This document shows, one piece after another, positions 25,319 through 33,659 of a DNA stretch of 49,729 nt. This DNA is from Bacillota bacterium. GTDB taxonomy: Bacteria > Bacillota > Dethiobacteria > Dethiobacterales > Dethiobacteraceae. Each line of letters starts with the position of its first letter. Position 1 is the stretch's first letter. The translations under genes and the position numbers were made by a program. The stretch is taken from NCBI GenBank assembly GCA_012522335.1, contig JAAYKP010000020.1:1-49729 (forward strand). Reading direction: 5' to 3'. A model generated the notes under the pieces. The model was not told the origin of the DNA. It did not search any database and saw nothing but the letters and a program-made list of their open reading frames with translations.

Positions 25319-26554
25319 TTAATACTTACCGTACTTTTCCACAGCCTCATAAACTGCGCGGATATTTTCAATTGGTGTCTCACGAGGTAAGTTGTTTACA
25401 TTGGCACTAAGAATAAAACCTCCGCCCGGCATCATTTCACCCAGCAGCTCTTTCATGTATTCATCGATTTTTGCCGGTGTACCACCAATGACTACACCTA
25501 CATCAATGCCGCCCATAATACAGGTATGACCCTGCAGAATTTTTTTAGCTTTACGTACATCAGTCTTTTCAAAATATGCTGTACCCCAACCGGCAGGCAG
25601 TTCCAAAATAGTGTCTAAATGTGCATCATGGCGCCCCTCAAAGAAGATTTGCGATATCATTCCTTCCTCGCGCAAGCGCAGGACATATTCCTTTAAAGTG
25701 GGCCAGTAAAATTCCCTATATAGTTCCGGCGAAAGATATTCATTCAGGTGCAGGGGAAACATGGCACTCTTGGCGCCCATTGCCTTGCTTTGCAACGTCA
25801 GCCTTAATAATGTCTCCAGCAAAGATCTGGTCGCAGCTTTTACTTTCTCCGGATACCTGCGTAAATCCAGGATTAAATTAGGGATATCACGGAGTTGGTC
25901 ACCTATATAATCCAAGGGAGCGCTGGCAAATGCACCAGCTGAGCCACCGTAACCTAATTTCGCCAAATCTGCTCCCAGACGAGCCATCGCCGCACTTTGC
26001 TTCTGAATTTCCATGCCAAAACGAGCCATGGTTGCCATTGCGGCAGGGGAACCTAAATCTTCCAGGTTTTCAACTGTGCGCGGGAGTATCTTTTCGTAAC
26101 TAAATTTGACGGGGTCTGCAATCAAATCATCGTATTCTTCCGGCTGCATGTAGGTGCCGCCAATAAACTGCGGACTGCTGTTTACAGGTAGTTCCCGGCC
26201 GGGGAAACGGAAATATTTCACTTTTAAAATGTCATTCATCGGTCCGTTAATCATAAAGAATCTACCGGCCAAGTCAGGATAATCCAGAAAAGCTAAAGTC
26301 ATCACCAGGTTACCTAAAGCCGACATCCCCACCATGGCCCGATCACTGGGAAAGTCCTGAAGAAATTTTATCGTTGCTTGGTGTGCTTTCTCGTAATCAA
26401 AATTAAATTCATAGCTGGTGAGACCGGCATAAGCTGCCACCACATCTCCACCCAAACCCATAAAAGGGACTCTATCCGGCTCCTTTAAATTAATAGCTGC
26501 CTGTATTCTCGCTTCACGTTCTTCTGCCAGTTTTTTCGCTTCCGGACTAATCAT
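25319..26554 (-). CDS. MT3: UROD-fold corrinoid methyltransferase
   Basis: This 411-residue paralogue starts at the ATG at 26554. It is distinguished by NLKEPDRVPF, LPVNSSPQFIGGTYMQPEEYDDL, a Gly/Ser-rich segment GYGGSAGAFASAPLDYIGDQ before the domain middle, and EGRHDAH. There is no corrinoid gene upstream; instead it follows a 418-base spacer, the longest inside the array, and is probably the first gene of a separate MT3-MT2-MT1 transcript. The region between the conserved blocks (about residues 45-110 and 195-225) differs most from the other paralogues and probably lines the substrate pocket; that is an inference from the pattern of variation. Confidence 0.85.
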   Translation of the reverse strand: MISPEAKKLAEEREARIQAAINLKEPDRVPFMGLGGDVVAAYAGLTSYEFNFDYEKAHQATIKFLQDFPSDRAMVGMSALGNLVMTLAFLDYPDLAGRFFMINGPMNDILKVKYFRFPGRELPVNSSPQFIGGTYMQPEEYDDLIADPVKFSYEKILPRTVENLEDLGSPAAMATMARFGMEIQKQSAAMARLGADLAKLGYGGSAGAFASAPLDYIGDQLRDIPNLILDLRRYPEKVKAATRSLLETLLRLTLQSKAMGAKSAMFPLHLNEYLSPELYREFYWPTLKEYVLRLREEGMISQIFFEGRHDAHLDTILELPAGWGTAYFEKTDVRKAKKILQGHTCIMGGIDVGVVIGGTPAKIDEYMKELLGEMMPGGGFILSANVNNLPRETPIENIRAVYEAVEKYGKY

Positions 26555-26972
26555 TATCTTCACCCCTAACTACTTATTCTTGCTAACAGTCACCAGAGGC
26601 TGTATCACCTCCTTGACATTAGCGTCTATCTCTTTACAGCGGCTCGTACATGTTGACGGAATATTGCCACAATTGCCTGCAAAATTTGTCCAGCTGCAAA
26701 CAAGGCTGTTTACTGATTGTCGCTGCCAGTATACTGTTATGTCTAATCAGGCGGCTGTATTCCATTTATTACGCTTTACGTTGTTAGCCCCGCCAGCAGC
26801 TTCTTTTAAATAGTGCAGGACCCGCTGTTTCCGCGGGTCCTGACAAAACCAGGCGAAATTAAAGAGAATCCCGCTTTAACAACATCCGGCAGTGATTCAA
26901 AGTTATAATATTCAGCCTGAGAAGAAAGCTGACAGGGACTTATCCCCTGTCAGCTGTTAATTTGGATATAGG
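26555..26972 (-). other. Long spacer splitting the methyltransferase array
   Basis: This 418-base stretch has no convincing gene. It holds array hairpin c and a second, unrelated 10-bp perfect stem (26816-26842; CAGGACCCGC with GCGGGTCCTG). On the minus strand short open stretches such as KEIDANVKEVIQPLVTVSKNK just before MT3 look like the end of a decayed gene but match nothing I recognise. I found no clear promoter, although one is expected for MT3-MT2-MT1. Confidence 0.5.
26927..26955 (-). repeat. Array hairpin c, after MT4
   Basis: AGCTGACAGGG and CCCTGTCAGCT form an 11-bp perfect stem with a seven-base loop, 17 bases past the MT4 stop. Confidence 0.8.
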
Positions 26973-28211
26973 TTAATACTTGCCGTATTTTTCTACTGCT
27001 TCGTAGACGGCAGCAATATTTTCAATTGGTGTTTCGCGCGGCAGGTTACCTACGTTAGGTCCGCAGATATAGCCGCCACCAGGCATCATGTCTCCCAATA
27101 GGGCTTTCATATACTCATCAATTTTAGCAGGGGTCCCGCTGATGACCACACCGACATCAATACCACCGGAAATACAGGTGTGACCCTGCAGCATCTCTTT
27201 TGCTTTACGCACATCTGTTTTTTCCAGGGCTACATAACCCCAGCCGGCAGGCAGATCTAAGAAAGTATCCAGATGCGGGTCATGCCAACCTTCACAAAAG
27301 ACCCGTGAATTCATTCCTTCAGCCCGCACACGCAGGATATATTCCTTTAATGTCGGCCAATAAAACTCTCTATACAATTTGGGTGAAAGGTATTCATTTA
27401 AATGCAGCGGGAAGCTGGCTGTTTTTGCCCCGGCCGCTTTGCCCTGCAGCGTCCATTTGACTAAAACTTCTAAAATCGCTTCCGCTGCCGCTTTAACTTT
27501 GTCCGGGTAGCGGCGGATATCCAATACCACATTGGGCAGGTCACGCAAATGGTCGCCGATATAGTCCAATGGGGCAAAAGCATAAGTCATACCACCACCG
27601 CGTGGATAACCCAGTTCCGCTAAAGCTTGCGCCAGTTTCCCCATCTCTGCGGCTTGTTGAGCCTTAACCATCCCCAACCGGGCCATGGCGGCTAAAGAAG
27701 TAGGTGAACCCAGATCCTTAAGATTGTTGGAAATACGCGGTAATATTTTTTCATAACTGAATTTTACCGGATCAGCGATTAGCTCATCGTATTCTTCCGC
27801 TTCCATATTTTTACCGCCTATAAACTGCCGGCTGCTGTTTGCATCCAACTGTCGGCCCGGGAAACGGGCAAATTTCATATCCAGCACATCATTCATCGGC
27901 CCGTTAACCATGAAGAACTGGTTAGCCAAATCCGGGAAATCGACAAAGGCCACCGACATGGTCAAGTTATCCAGACCGCCAAGGCCGCCGGTAGCACTGT
28001 CAGCGGGAAAATCTTTGAGCCATTTAATTACGGCTGCACGGTTTTTTTCATAATCAAACTCATACTCGTGAGCAGTAATCCCCGCATAAGCTGCAATGAC
28101 ATCGCCGCCTAAACCTAAGAAAGGCACCCGATCCGGTTCTTTTAATTCAATCGCCGCCTGCATTCTGGCCGCACGTTCTTCTGCCAACTTTTGCATTTCG
28201 GGACTAACCAT
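26973..28211 (-). CDS. MT4: UROD-fold corrinoid methyltransferase paired with C1
   Basis: This 412-residue paralogue starts at the ATG at 28211, six bases after the stop of the corrinoid gene C1; its ribosome site AAGGAG is formed by the last sense codons of C1, so translation is coupled. It belongs to a subgroup with MT8 and MT9: FPGRQLD, GGKNMEAEEYDEL, FAPLDYIGDHLRDLPNVVLDI, CEGWHDPH with Cys in place of Phe, and CGPNVGNLPR near the end. It is unique in having YVALEKTD where all others have a Phe before EKTD, and DLPAGWG instead of ELPAGWG. These changes lie next to the proposed metal site. Confidence 0.87.
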   Translation of the reverse strand: MVSPEMQKLAEERAARMQAAIELKEPDRVPFLGLGGDVIAAYAGITAHEYEFDYEKNRAAVIKWLKDFPADSATGGLGGLDNLTMSVAFVDFPDLANQFFMVNGPMNDVLDMKFARFPGRQLDANSSRQFIGGKNMEAEEYDELIADPVKFSYEKILPRISNNLKDLGSPTSLAAMARLGMVKAQQAAEMGKLAQALAELGYPRGGGMTYAFAPLDYIGDHLRDLPNVVLDIRRYPDKVKAAAEAILEVLVKWTLQGKAAGAKTASFPLHLNEYLSPKLYREFYWPTLKEYILRVRAEGMNSRVFCEGWHDPHLDTFLDLPAGWGYVALEKTDVRKAKEMLQGHTCISGGIDVGVVISGTPAKIDEYMKALLGDMMPGGGYICGPNVGNLPRETPIENIAAVYEAVEKYGKY

Positions 28212-28216
28212 CAAGA

Positions 28217-28846
28217 TCACTCCTTACCAAGCAGTTCTTTACTTAAGCGGACACCGCGTGCCGCATCGTCAGCCCAGGCATCGGCACCTACGTGCTCCAT
28301 CACAGCTTGGCTGACCCGGCCGCCGCCGATAATAATCTTGATGTCGTCGCGCAGGCCGGCCTCTCTGATAACCTCAATGGTCCGCTTCATGGAATCGACA
28401 CCGAGGGTAATTAAACAGCTCATACCGACAAGCTCCGGCTTATGCTCTTTGATTGCTTCCACAAACTTTTCGTGGGGTAGATCAATGCCGATGTCAATCA
28501 CATTAATACCGGAAGCTTCTGCCATAACCTTGAAGATATCCTTACCGATGTTGTGCACGTCACCCAGCACCGTACCTAAAACCATGGTGCCGATACTGGC
28601 GACTTCGCCCCCCTGCAGCTTAGGCAGGGTAAACTCCATGATTTGGTTAAACATATCGCCGGCGGCGATTAACTCGGATAAGAAATACTCGCCGGCTTCA
28701 AACAGTCTGCCTACCTCTTCCATCGCTTCTTTACAGGTGTCAAGTACTGCTGCTGCACCACCGTCCGTCTCAATCAATTCCCTGGCAATTCTGACTGCCT
28801 CCTGCTCATCCATGTCCACGAAGCTTTTTAACAGTTCGTCTCGCAT
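28217..28846 (-). CDS. C1: corrinoid (B12-binding) protein, methyl carrier
   Basis: This 209-residue protein has the two-part structure of methyltransferase corrinoid proteins. The N-terminal helical cap contains EEVGRLFEAGEYFLSELIAAGDMF. The Rossmann domain has the cobalamin motif D96-x-H98-x-x-G101 in GDVHNIGKDI, S143-x-L145 in GMSCLIT and a GGG at about 174-176. H98 should coordinate cobalt from below. It would carry the methyl group between MT4 and an acceptor enzyme that is not in this window. It has Leu94 and Ser143, a state shared only with C6, and is alone in having Leu in IGIDLPHEKF. The start at 28846 is set by GGAGGTG. Confidence 0.95.
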   Translation of the reverse strand: MRDELLKSFVDMDEQEAVRIARELIETDGGAAAVLDTCKEAMEEVGRLFEAGEYFLSELIAAGDMFNQIMEFTLPKLQGGEVASIGTMVLGTVLGDVHNIGKDIFKVMAEASGINVIDIGIDLPHEKFVEAIKEHKPELVGMSCLITLGVDSMKRTIEVIREAGLRDDIKIIIGGGRVSQAVMEHVGADAWADDAARGVRLSKELLGKE

Positions 28847-28907
28847 AAATAAGCACCTCCACATGTTTTTGTTTAGACAATGTACACATTTTGTCTATCC
28901 ATGTGTG

Positions 28908-28938
28908 CTGCTGACAGGGGACACTCCCCTGCCAGCAG
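28908..28938 (-). repeat. Array hairpin d, after MT5
   Basis: CTGCTGACAGGGG and CCCCTGCCAGCAG (12 of 13 bases paired, five-base loop), 11 bases after the MT5 stop. It lies between MT5 and C1 and so divides two modules. Confidence 0.8.
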
Positions 28939-28949
28939 TCTTAGGGAAC

Positions 28950-30185
28950 TTAATATTTACCGTATTTCTCCACAGCTTCATAAACGGCTGCAATGTTTTC
29001 GATGGGGGTTTCACGCGGTAAATTGCCGATATTGGGCGAAAGAATGAAGCCGCCGCCCGGCATCATTTCGCCTAACAGTTCTTTAATGTATTCATCTAGT
29101 TTAGCCGGTGTACTGGCGATTACCATGCCCACATCGATACCACCCATGATGCAGGTATGCCCCTTGAGGATTTTTTTCGCTTTGCGTACATCGGTCTTTT
29201 CAAAGTAGCCGACACCCCAACCGGCGGGCAATTCTAAAACGCTTTCCATGTGCGCGTCATGCCAGCCTTCAAAGAAGACCTGAGATTTCATGCCTTCCTG
29301 CAGCATTCTTAAGATACCTTCTTTAAGGGTAGGCCAGTAAAACTCATTATAAAGTTTTGGTGAGAGATACTCATTTAGATGCAGTGGAATAAAGGCCATA
29401 TCTGCACCTATGTTTTTACCCAGGAGAGCCAACTTTAACATAGGCTCAAGCAGAGCTTCCGCTGCTGCTTTAACTTTGTCAGGATAACGACGTAAATCTT
29501 TAACCAAATTCACGGTATCACGCAGGTTATCACTGATGAAATCCAGGGGTGCTAAAAAGAAGGAAGCCGGCTCAGATTTATAACCTAACTTCAGCAGTTC
29601 AGCTGCCTGTTTCTGCATGAAAGCTCCTGACCTTGCTTTATGCATACCAAACCTGGCCATAGTCGCCAAAGCCGCGGGGGAGCCGAGATCTCGTAAGTTC
29701 CTGGTAGTGCGGGGTACAATTTTTTCAAACAAAAACTTGACTGGATCTGCAATCAATTCGTCATATTCATCTGCCTTCATATATTCAGCGCCGATAAACT
29801 GCGGACTGCTGTATTCGTCCACTTCCCGGCCCGGGAAACGAATGTAATCAACGCCTAAAATATCGTTAGTGGGCCCGTCTACCATAGCGAACAGTCCTGT
29901 CAGATCGGGATAATCCAAAAATGCTAACTGGGTAATAGCATTCCCGATCCCGGACATGCCGCCAATGGGACGATCACTGGGGAAGTCCTTTAGATATTTG
30001 ATGATGGCCTGCAGAGATTTCTCGGGGTCAAAGCAGTACTCGTAGCTGGAGATGCCGGCATAAGCCGCCACAACATCACCGCCCATGCCCGTGAAGGGGA
30101 CCCGATCAGGCTCTTTTAATTCTATCGCCGCTCTATATCTGGCGGCACGTTCTTCTGCCAGCTTAAGCATTTCGGGACTGGGCAT
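28950..30185 (-). CDS. MT5: UROD-fold corrinoid methyltransferase paired with C2
   Basis: This 411-residue paralogue starts at the ATG at 30185, just past the C2 stop, with GGAAGGAG supplied by the end of C2. It groups with MT6 and MT10 through PTNDILGVDY with RFPGRE, a PLDFI segment (here FFLAPLDFISDNLRDTVN), and the VKDLRRYPDKVKAA variant of the common LDLRRYPDKVKAA. It has EGWHDAHMESVLELPAGWG and KGHTCIMGG, with Lys where most have Gln. The FLAPLDFISDNL text is its most distinctive part. Confidence 0.87.
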   Translation of the reverse strand: MPSPEMLKLAEERAARYRAAIELKEPDRVPFTGMGGDVVAAYAGISSYEYCFDPEKSLQAIIKYLKDFPSDRPIGGMSGIGNAITQLAFLDYPDLTGLFAMVDGPTNDILGVDYIRFPGREVDEYSSPQFIGAEYMKADEYDELIADPVKFLFEKIVPRTTRNLRDLGSPAALATMARFGMHKARSGAFMQKQAAELLKLGYKSEPASFFLAPLDFISDNLRDTVNLVKDLRRYPDKVKAAAEALLEPMLKLALLGKNIGADMAFIPLHLNEYLSPKLYNEFYWPTLKEGILRMLQEGMKSQVFFEGWHDAHMESVLELPAGWGVGYFEKTDVRKAKKILKGHTCIMGGIDVGMVIASTPAKLDEYIKELLGEMMPGGGFILSPNIGNLPRETPIENIAAVYEAVEKYGKY

Positions 30186-30189
30186 AAAA

Positions 30190-30819
30190 TCACTCCTTCC
30201 CAAGCAGTTCTTTACTTAAGCGGACACCGCGTGCAGCATCGTCAGCCCAGGCATCGGCGCCTACGTGCTCCATCACAGCTTGGCTGACCCGGCCGCCGCC
30301 GATAATAATCTTGATGTCGTCGCGCAGGCCGGCCTCTCTGATAACCTCAATGGTCCGCTTCATGGAATCAACACCGAGTGTAATTAAGCAGCACATACCG
30401 ACAAGTTCCGGCTTATGCTCTTTGATTGCTTCCACAAACTTTTCGTGGGGCACATCAATGCCGATGTCAATCACATTAATACCGGAGGCTTCTGCCATAA
30501 CCTTGAAGATATCCTTACCGATGTTGTGTACGTCCCCCTGCACAGTACCTAAAACCATGGTCCCGATGCTGGTAACTTCGTCCCCCTGCAGCTTAGGCAG
30601 GGTAAATTCCATAATTTGATTAAACATATCGCCGGCAGCAATTAACTCGGATAAGAAATACTCACCGGCTTCAAACAGTCTGCCTACCTCTTCCATCGCT
30701 TCTTTACAGGTATCAAGTACTGCTACTGCACCACCGTCAGTATCAACCAATTCCCTGGCTATTCTGACAGCCTCCTGCTCGTCCATATCGACGAAGCTTT
30801 TCAACAACTGTTCACGCAT
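30190..30819 (-). CDS. C2: corrinoid protein, methyl carrier
   Basis: This 209-residue protein differs from C4 at about six positions only. It has Gln94 before GDVHNIGK and Cys143 in GMCCLIT, so the usual Ser of the SxL cobalamin motif is a Cys. Thr replaces Ala in DEVTSIGTMV, a change not seen in other copies. The start at 30819 is set by GGAGGTG; upstream frame extension lacks a site. It is followed after four bases by MT5 and preceded by MT6. Confidence 0.95.
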   Translation of the reverse strand: MREQLLKSFVDMDEQEAVRIARELVDTDGGAVAVLDTCKEAMEEVGRLFEAGEYFLSELIAAGDMFNQIMEFTLPKLQGDEVTSIGTMVLGTVQGDVHNIGKDIFKVMAEASGINVIDIGIDVPHEKFVEAIKEHKPELVGMCCLITLGVDSMKRTIEVIREAGLRDDIKIIIGGGRVSQAVMEHVGADAWADDAARGVRLSKELLGKE

Positions 30820-30874
30820 TTTCACTTGCACCTCCGTTTTTTATCAGCACCCTGTTCAGGGATTGCTTAAACTG

Positions 30875-32110
30875 TTAATACTTACCGTATTTCTCCACAG
30901 CTTCATAAACGGCTGCAATGTTTTCGATGGGGGTTTCACGCGGCAAATTGTTGACCCCCAGGGACAGAATGAAACCGCCGCCGGGCATCATGTCGCCCAA
31001 CAGTTCTTTAATGTGTTCATCCAGTTTGGCAGGAGTACTGCCTATAACCATGCCCGGATCAAGGCCGCCCATAATACAGGTGTGCCCCTGCAGTAATTTT
31101 TTCGCTTTACGTACATCCGTCTTTTCAAAAAAGGCAATTCCCCAGCCGGCAGGCAGTTCTAAAATGGTTTCCAGATGCGGATCATGACGGCCTTCAAAAA
31201 AGACGCGCGACCTCATCCCTTCTTCCAGCATTCCTAAAATACCGGCTTTAAGGGTGGGCCAGTAAAACTCATTATAGAGAACCGGCGATAGATATTCATT
31301 AAAGTGCAGCGGGATAAAAGACATTTCTACCCCTGTTTTTTTACCGGCCAGTGCCAGCTTTAAAAGGGGCTCCAGCAGGGCTTCTGCCGCGGCTTTGACC
31401 TTATCGGGATATCTGCGTAAATCTTTAATCAGATTAGGAATGTCACGCAGAAAATCCCCAATAAAGTCAAGGGGAGTTAAAAACATGGACGTACCTGAAA
31501 GTGGGTAGCCCAGTTTCTGCAGTTCCAACAGAAACTTCTGCATAGCTGCTCCCTGCCTGGTCTTCTCTATGCCAAGTCTGGCCATGGCAGCCAAAGCATT
31601 AGCTGACTGCAGATCTTGTAAGCCGGTAATGGTGCGGGGAACGATCTTTTCGTAACAAAACTTGACCGGGTCTGCAATTAGTTCATCATACTCTTCCGGC
31701 TGCATAAAATCTTTACCGATAAATTGAGGGCTGCTGTTTTCTCCTAATTCCCGGCCGGGGAAACGGAAATATTTAACCCCCAAAATATCGTTGGTTGGTC
31801 CGTCTATGTTGCTGACAAGCGGGGTGATATCAGGATAATCAACAAAGGCTAGGGCGGCAACAGTGTTTGCCAAACTTGTCATCGGCATCAAGGGCTGGTC
31901 ACTGGGAAATTCCCGGAGGTATTTAAGGGTAGCCTGATAAGACTTCTCATAATCAAAACAAAACTCATAACTGGTAATGCCGGCATAGGCAGCCACAACA
32001 TCACCACCAAGTCCCATAAAAGGCACGCGGTCAGGTTCTTTCAGTTCCACAGCCGCTTTATATCTTGCTGCGCGCTCTTCCGCCACTTTTTTCATCTCAT
32101 GACTTATCAT
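30875..32110 (-). CDS. MT6: UROD-fold corrinoid methyltransferase without own corrinoid gene
   Basis: This 411-residue paralogue starts MISHEMKKVAEERAARYK at the ATG at 32110. It groups with MT5 and MT10 (PTNDILGVKY with RFPGRE, FLTPLDFIGDFLRDIPNLIKDL). It has EGRHDPH, an IAFFEKTD segment, a GGLDPGMVIGSTP loop unlike the GIDV of most others, and LGVNNLPRE near the end where many have PNIGNLPRE. There is no corrinoid gene or visible remnant upstream; it directly precedes C2, with 55 bases between, so the order MT6-C2-MT5 would let both methyltransferases share C2. The usual hairpin after the gene is reduced to a short CCCTG/CAGGG stem (30849-30860). Confidence 0.85.
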   Translation of the reverse strand: MISHEMKKVAEERAARYKAAVELKEPDRVPFMGLGGDVVAAYAGITSYEFCFDYEKSYQATLKYLREFPSDQPLMPMTSLANTVAALAFVDYPDITPLVSNIDGPTNDILGVKYFRFPGRELGENSSPQFIGKDFMQPEEYDELIADPVKFCYEKIVPRTITGLQDLQSANALAAMARLGIEKTRQGAAMQKFLLELQKLGYPLSGTSMFLTPLDFIGDFLRDIPNLIKDLRRYPDKVKAAAEALLEPLLKLALAGKKTGVEMSFIPLHFNEYLSPVLYNEFYWPTLKAGILGMLEEGMRSRVFFEGRHDPHLETILELPAGWGIAFFEKTDVRKAKKLLQGHTCIMGGLDPGMVIGSTPAKLDEHIKELLGDMMPGGGFILSLGVNNLPRETPIENIAAVYEAVEKYGKY

Positions 32111-32208
32111 AGCTTCACCCCTATTCAGAGTTTTTTCAAATTACACAATATTTAGTTAATTCTATGCCTGTCTAACCAGTTCCATTCCCCATAAAAATCA
32201 CCTGGACA

Positions 32209-32237
32209 GGCTGACAGGGAGCAGCTCCCTGTCAGCC
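32209..32237 (-). repeat. Array hairpin e, after MT7
   Basis: GGCTGACAGGGAGC and GCTCCCTGTCAGCC form a 14-bp near-perfect palindrome around a single A, 11 bases after the MT7 stop. In practice the loop would open to at least three bases. Confidence 0.8.
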
Positions 32238-32248
32238 GCCAGTTAAAT

Positions 32249-33481
32249 CTAGTACTTACCGTATTTTTCTACAGCTTCGTAGACGGCTGCAATATTCTCA
32301 ATAGGTGTGTTGCGCGGCAGGTTGCCCACATTGGCACCCAGGATAAAACCGCCACCGGGCATCATATCATCCAGAAGCTGTTTAATGTACTCATCAATTT
32401 GTGCCGGTGTACCGCTGATGACAACCCCGACATCAATACCACCTTGAACAACGGTATGTCCCTGGAGAACCTTTTTCGCTTTGCGGACATCTGTTTTTTC
32501 GAACATAGCTGTGCCCCAGCCGGCAGGTAATTCTAACAAGGTTTCCAGATGGGGATCATGCCAGCCTTCACAGAACATACTTGACTTGATTCCTTTTTCA
32601 GCTAAGCGCAGAACAAATTCCTTCAGGGTCGGCCAGTAGAATTCCTTATACAGTTCTGGCGAGAGATACTCGTTCAGGTGGAGAGGGAAACCGACAGAGG
32701 CAACATTCGGATTAGCCGTTGCCAGTTTAAACAAGACTTCGAGGATTGATTCTGTAGCTGCCTTAACTTTATCCGGATATCTGCGCAAATCTAAGACGGT
32801 ATTAGGAATATCACGCAGATGGTCACCGATAAAATCAAGGGGCGCATAAGACAAGCCACCGGCAGGACCAAAGGGGTACCCTAATTCAGCGATGGCTGCC
32901 ATTGTCTTCGCCATCTCAGCACCCTGTCTGACTCTTTCCAAACCTGCACGGGCCATGGTGGCCAGGGCCAAGGGGGAGTTTAAATCTTTAAAATTGTCGC
33001 TAAGCCGGGGCAGTATTTTTTCATAGGCGAATTTTTGTGGATTAGCTATTAACTCATCATATTCAGAGGGATCCATATTACTTCTGCCAATGAACTGAGG
33101 ACTGCTGTTTTCGTCCAGCTCTCTGCCCGGGAAGCGAGCAAATTTCATTTTCAGGATATCATTCATGGGGCCATTTACGACCATGAAGCCACCTGCCAAG
33201 TCAGGGAAATCTGAGAAAGCTACAGCCAGTGGCAGGCAGTCTAAACCACCGGCGCCGATCATGGCACTGTCACTGGGGAAGTCCTTCAGCCATTTGAGGA
33301 CGGCAGCACGACTTTTTTCAAAATCAAACTGGTACTCGTAAGCAGTAATTCCGGCATAAGCGGCTATCACATCGCCGCCCAGACCTGTAAAAGGAACACG
33401 ATCAGGCTCCTTTAATTCACGGGCCGCCTGCATTCTGGCTGCACGCTCTTCTGCTAACTTTTGCATTTCTGGACTTACCAT
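32249..33481 (-). CDS. MT7: UROD-fold corrinoid methyltransferase with a lost corrinoid partner
   Basis: This 410-residue paralogue starts at the ATG at 33481. It has the CEGWHDPH and GVVISGTP features of MT4, MT8 and MT9, and shares QKFAYEKILPR and the rare GHTV(V/I)QGGIDV with MT8, but keeps FPGRELDENSSPQFIGRSNMD, a SNMDPSEYDELIAN variant with Asn for Asp, and an insertion-like TANPNVASVGFPLHLNEY where others have a GK(A/G)-rich segment. The region upstream holds the tail of a broken corrinoid gene, so this module has lost its carrier. Confidence 0.86.
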   Translation of the reverse strand: MVSPEMQKLAEERAARMQAARELKEPDRVPFTGLGGDVIAAYAGITAYEYQFDFEKSRAAVLKWLKDFPSDSAMIGAGGLDCLPLAVAFSDFPDLAGGFMVVNGPMNDILKMKFARFPGRELDENSSPQFIGRSNMDPSEYDELIANPQKFAYEKILPRLSDNFKDLNSPLALATMARAGLERVRQGAEMAKTMAAIAELGYPFGPAGGLSYAPLDFIGDHLRDIPNTVLDLRRYPDKVKAATESILEVLFKLATANPNVASVGFPLHLNEYLSPELYKEFYWPTLKEFVLRLAEKGIKSSMFCEGWHDPHLETLLELPAGWGTAMFEKTDVRKAKKVLQGHTVVQGGIDVGVVISGTPAQIDEYIKQLLDDMMPGGGFILGANVGNLPRNTPIENIAAVYEAVEKYGKY

Positions 33482-33501
33482 TTTTGATATCACCTCTTAT
33501 C

Positions 33502-33590
33502 CTTAGTATGTTTTTACTACAGCGAACGCCGCGAGCTTCTTCGTCAGCTCAGTCATCAGCGCCCACATACTCCATCACAGCCTGATTAAT
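33502..33590 (-). pseudogene. Remnant of a corrinoid protein gene (3' end only)
   Basis: In one minus-strand frame the text reads INQAVMEYVGADD, a TGA stop (33549-33551, where intact copies have the Trp of GADAWADD), then ADEEARGVRCSKNIL. This matches VSQAVMEHVGADAWADDAARGVRLSKELL of C1-C6. Everything before this segment, including the cobalamin motif, is gone. It is the eroded partner of MT7. Confidence 0.85.
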
Positions 33591-33613
33591 TATGGGCATT
33601 TCTTTTTTCTTGA

Positions 33614-33647
33614 AAAACTGACAGGGGACTTAGCCCCTGCCAGTTTT
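33614..33647 (-). repeat. Array hairpin f, after MT8
   Basis: AAAACTGACAGGGG and CCCCTGCCAGTTTT (13 of 14 paired). Here the minus-strand transcript ends CAGTTTTTC, so this copy, unlike the others, could act as an intrinsic terminator. Confidence 0.8.
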
Positions 33648-33659
33648 CAGTTGGAGAAA

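Noticed and set aside
26614-26640. Plus-strand TTGACA/TACAGC pair as a promoter
   Set aside because: It points away from any gene, into the 3' spacer of MT4, and is probably chance similarity in A/T-rich DNA.
28191-29021. Long plus-strand open frame (276 codons) with repeated relatives at about 34872-35327, 38817-39272 and 40751-41533
   Set aside because: These lie antisense to the corrinoid genes and recur only because those genes are repeated. Their codon pattern and Ser/Pro-rich products are typical of shadow frames, and no ribosome sites were seen.
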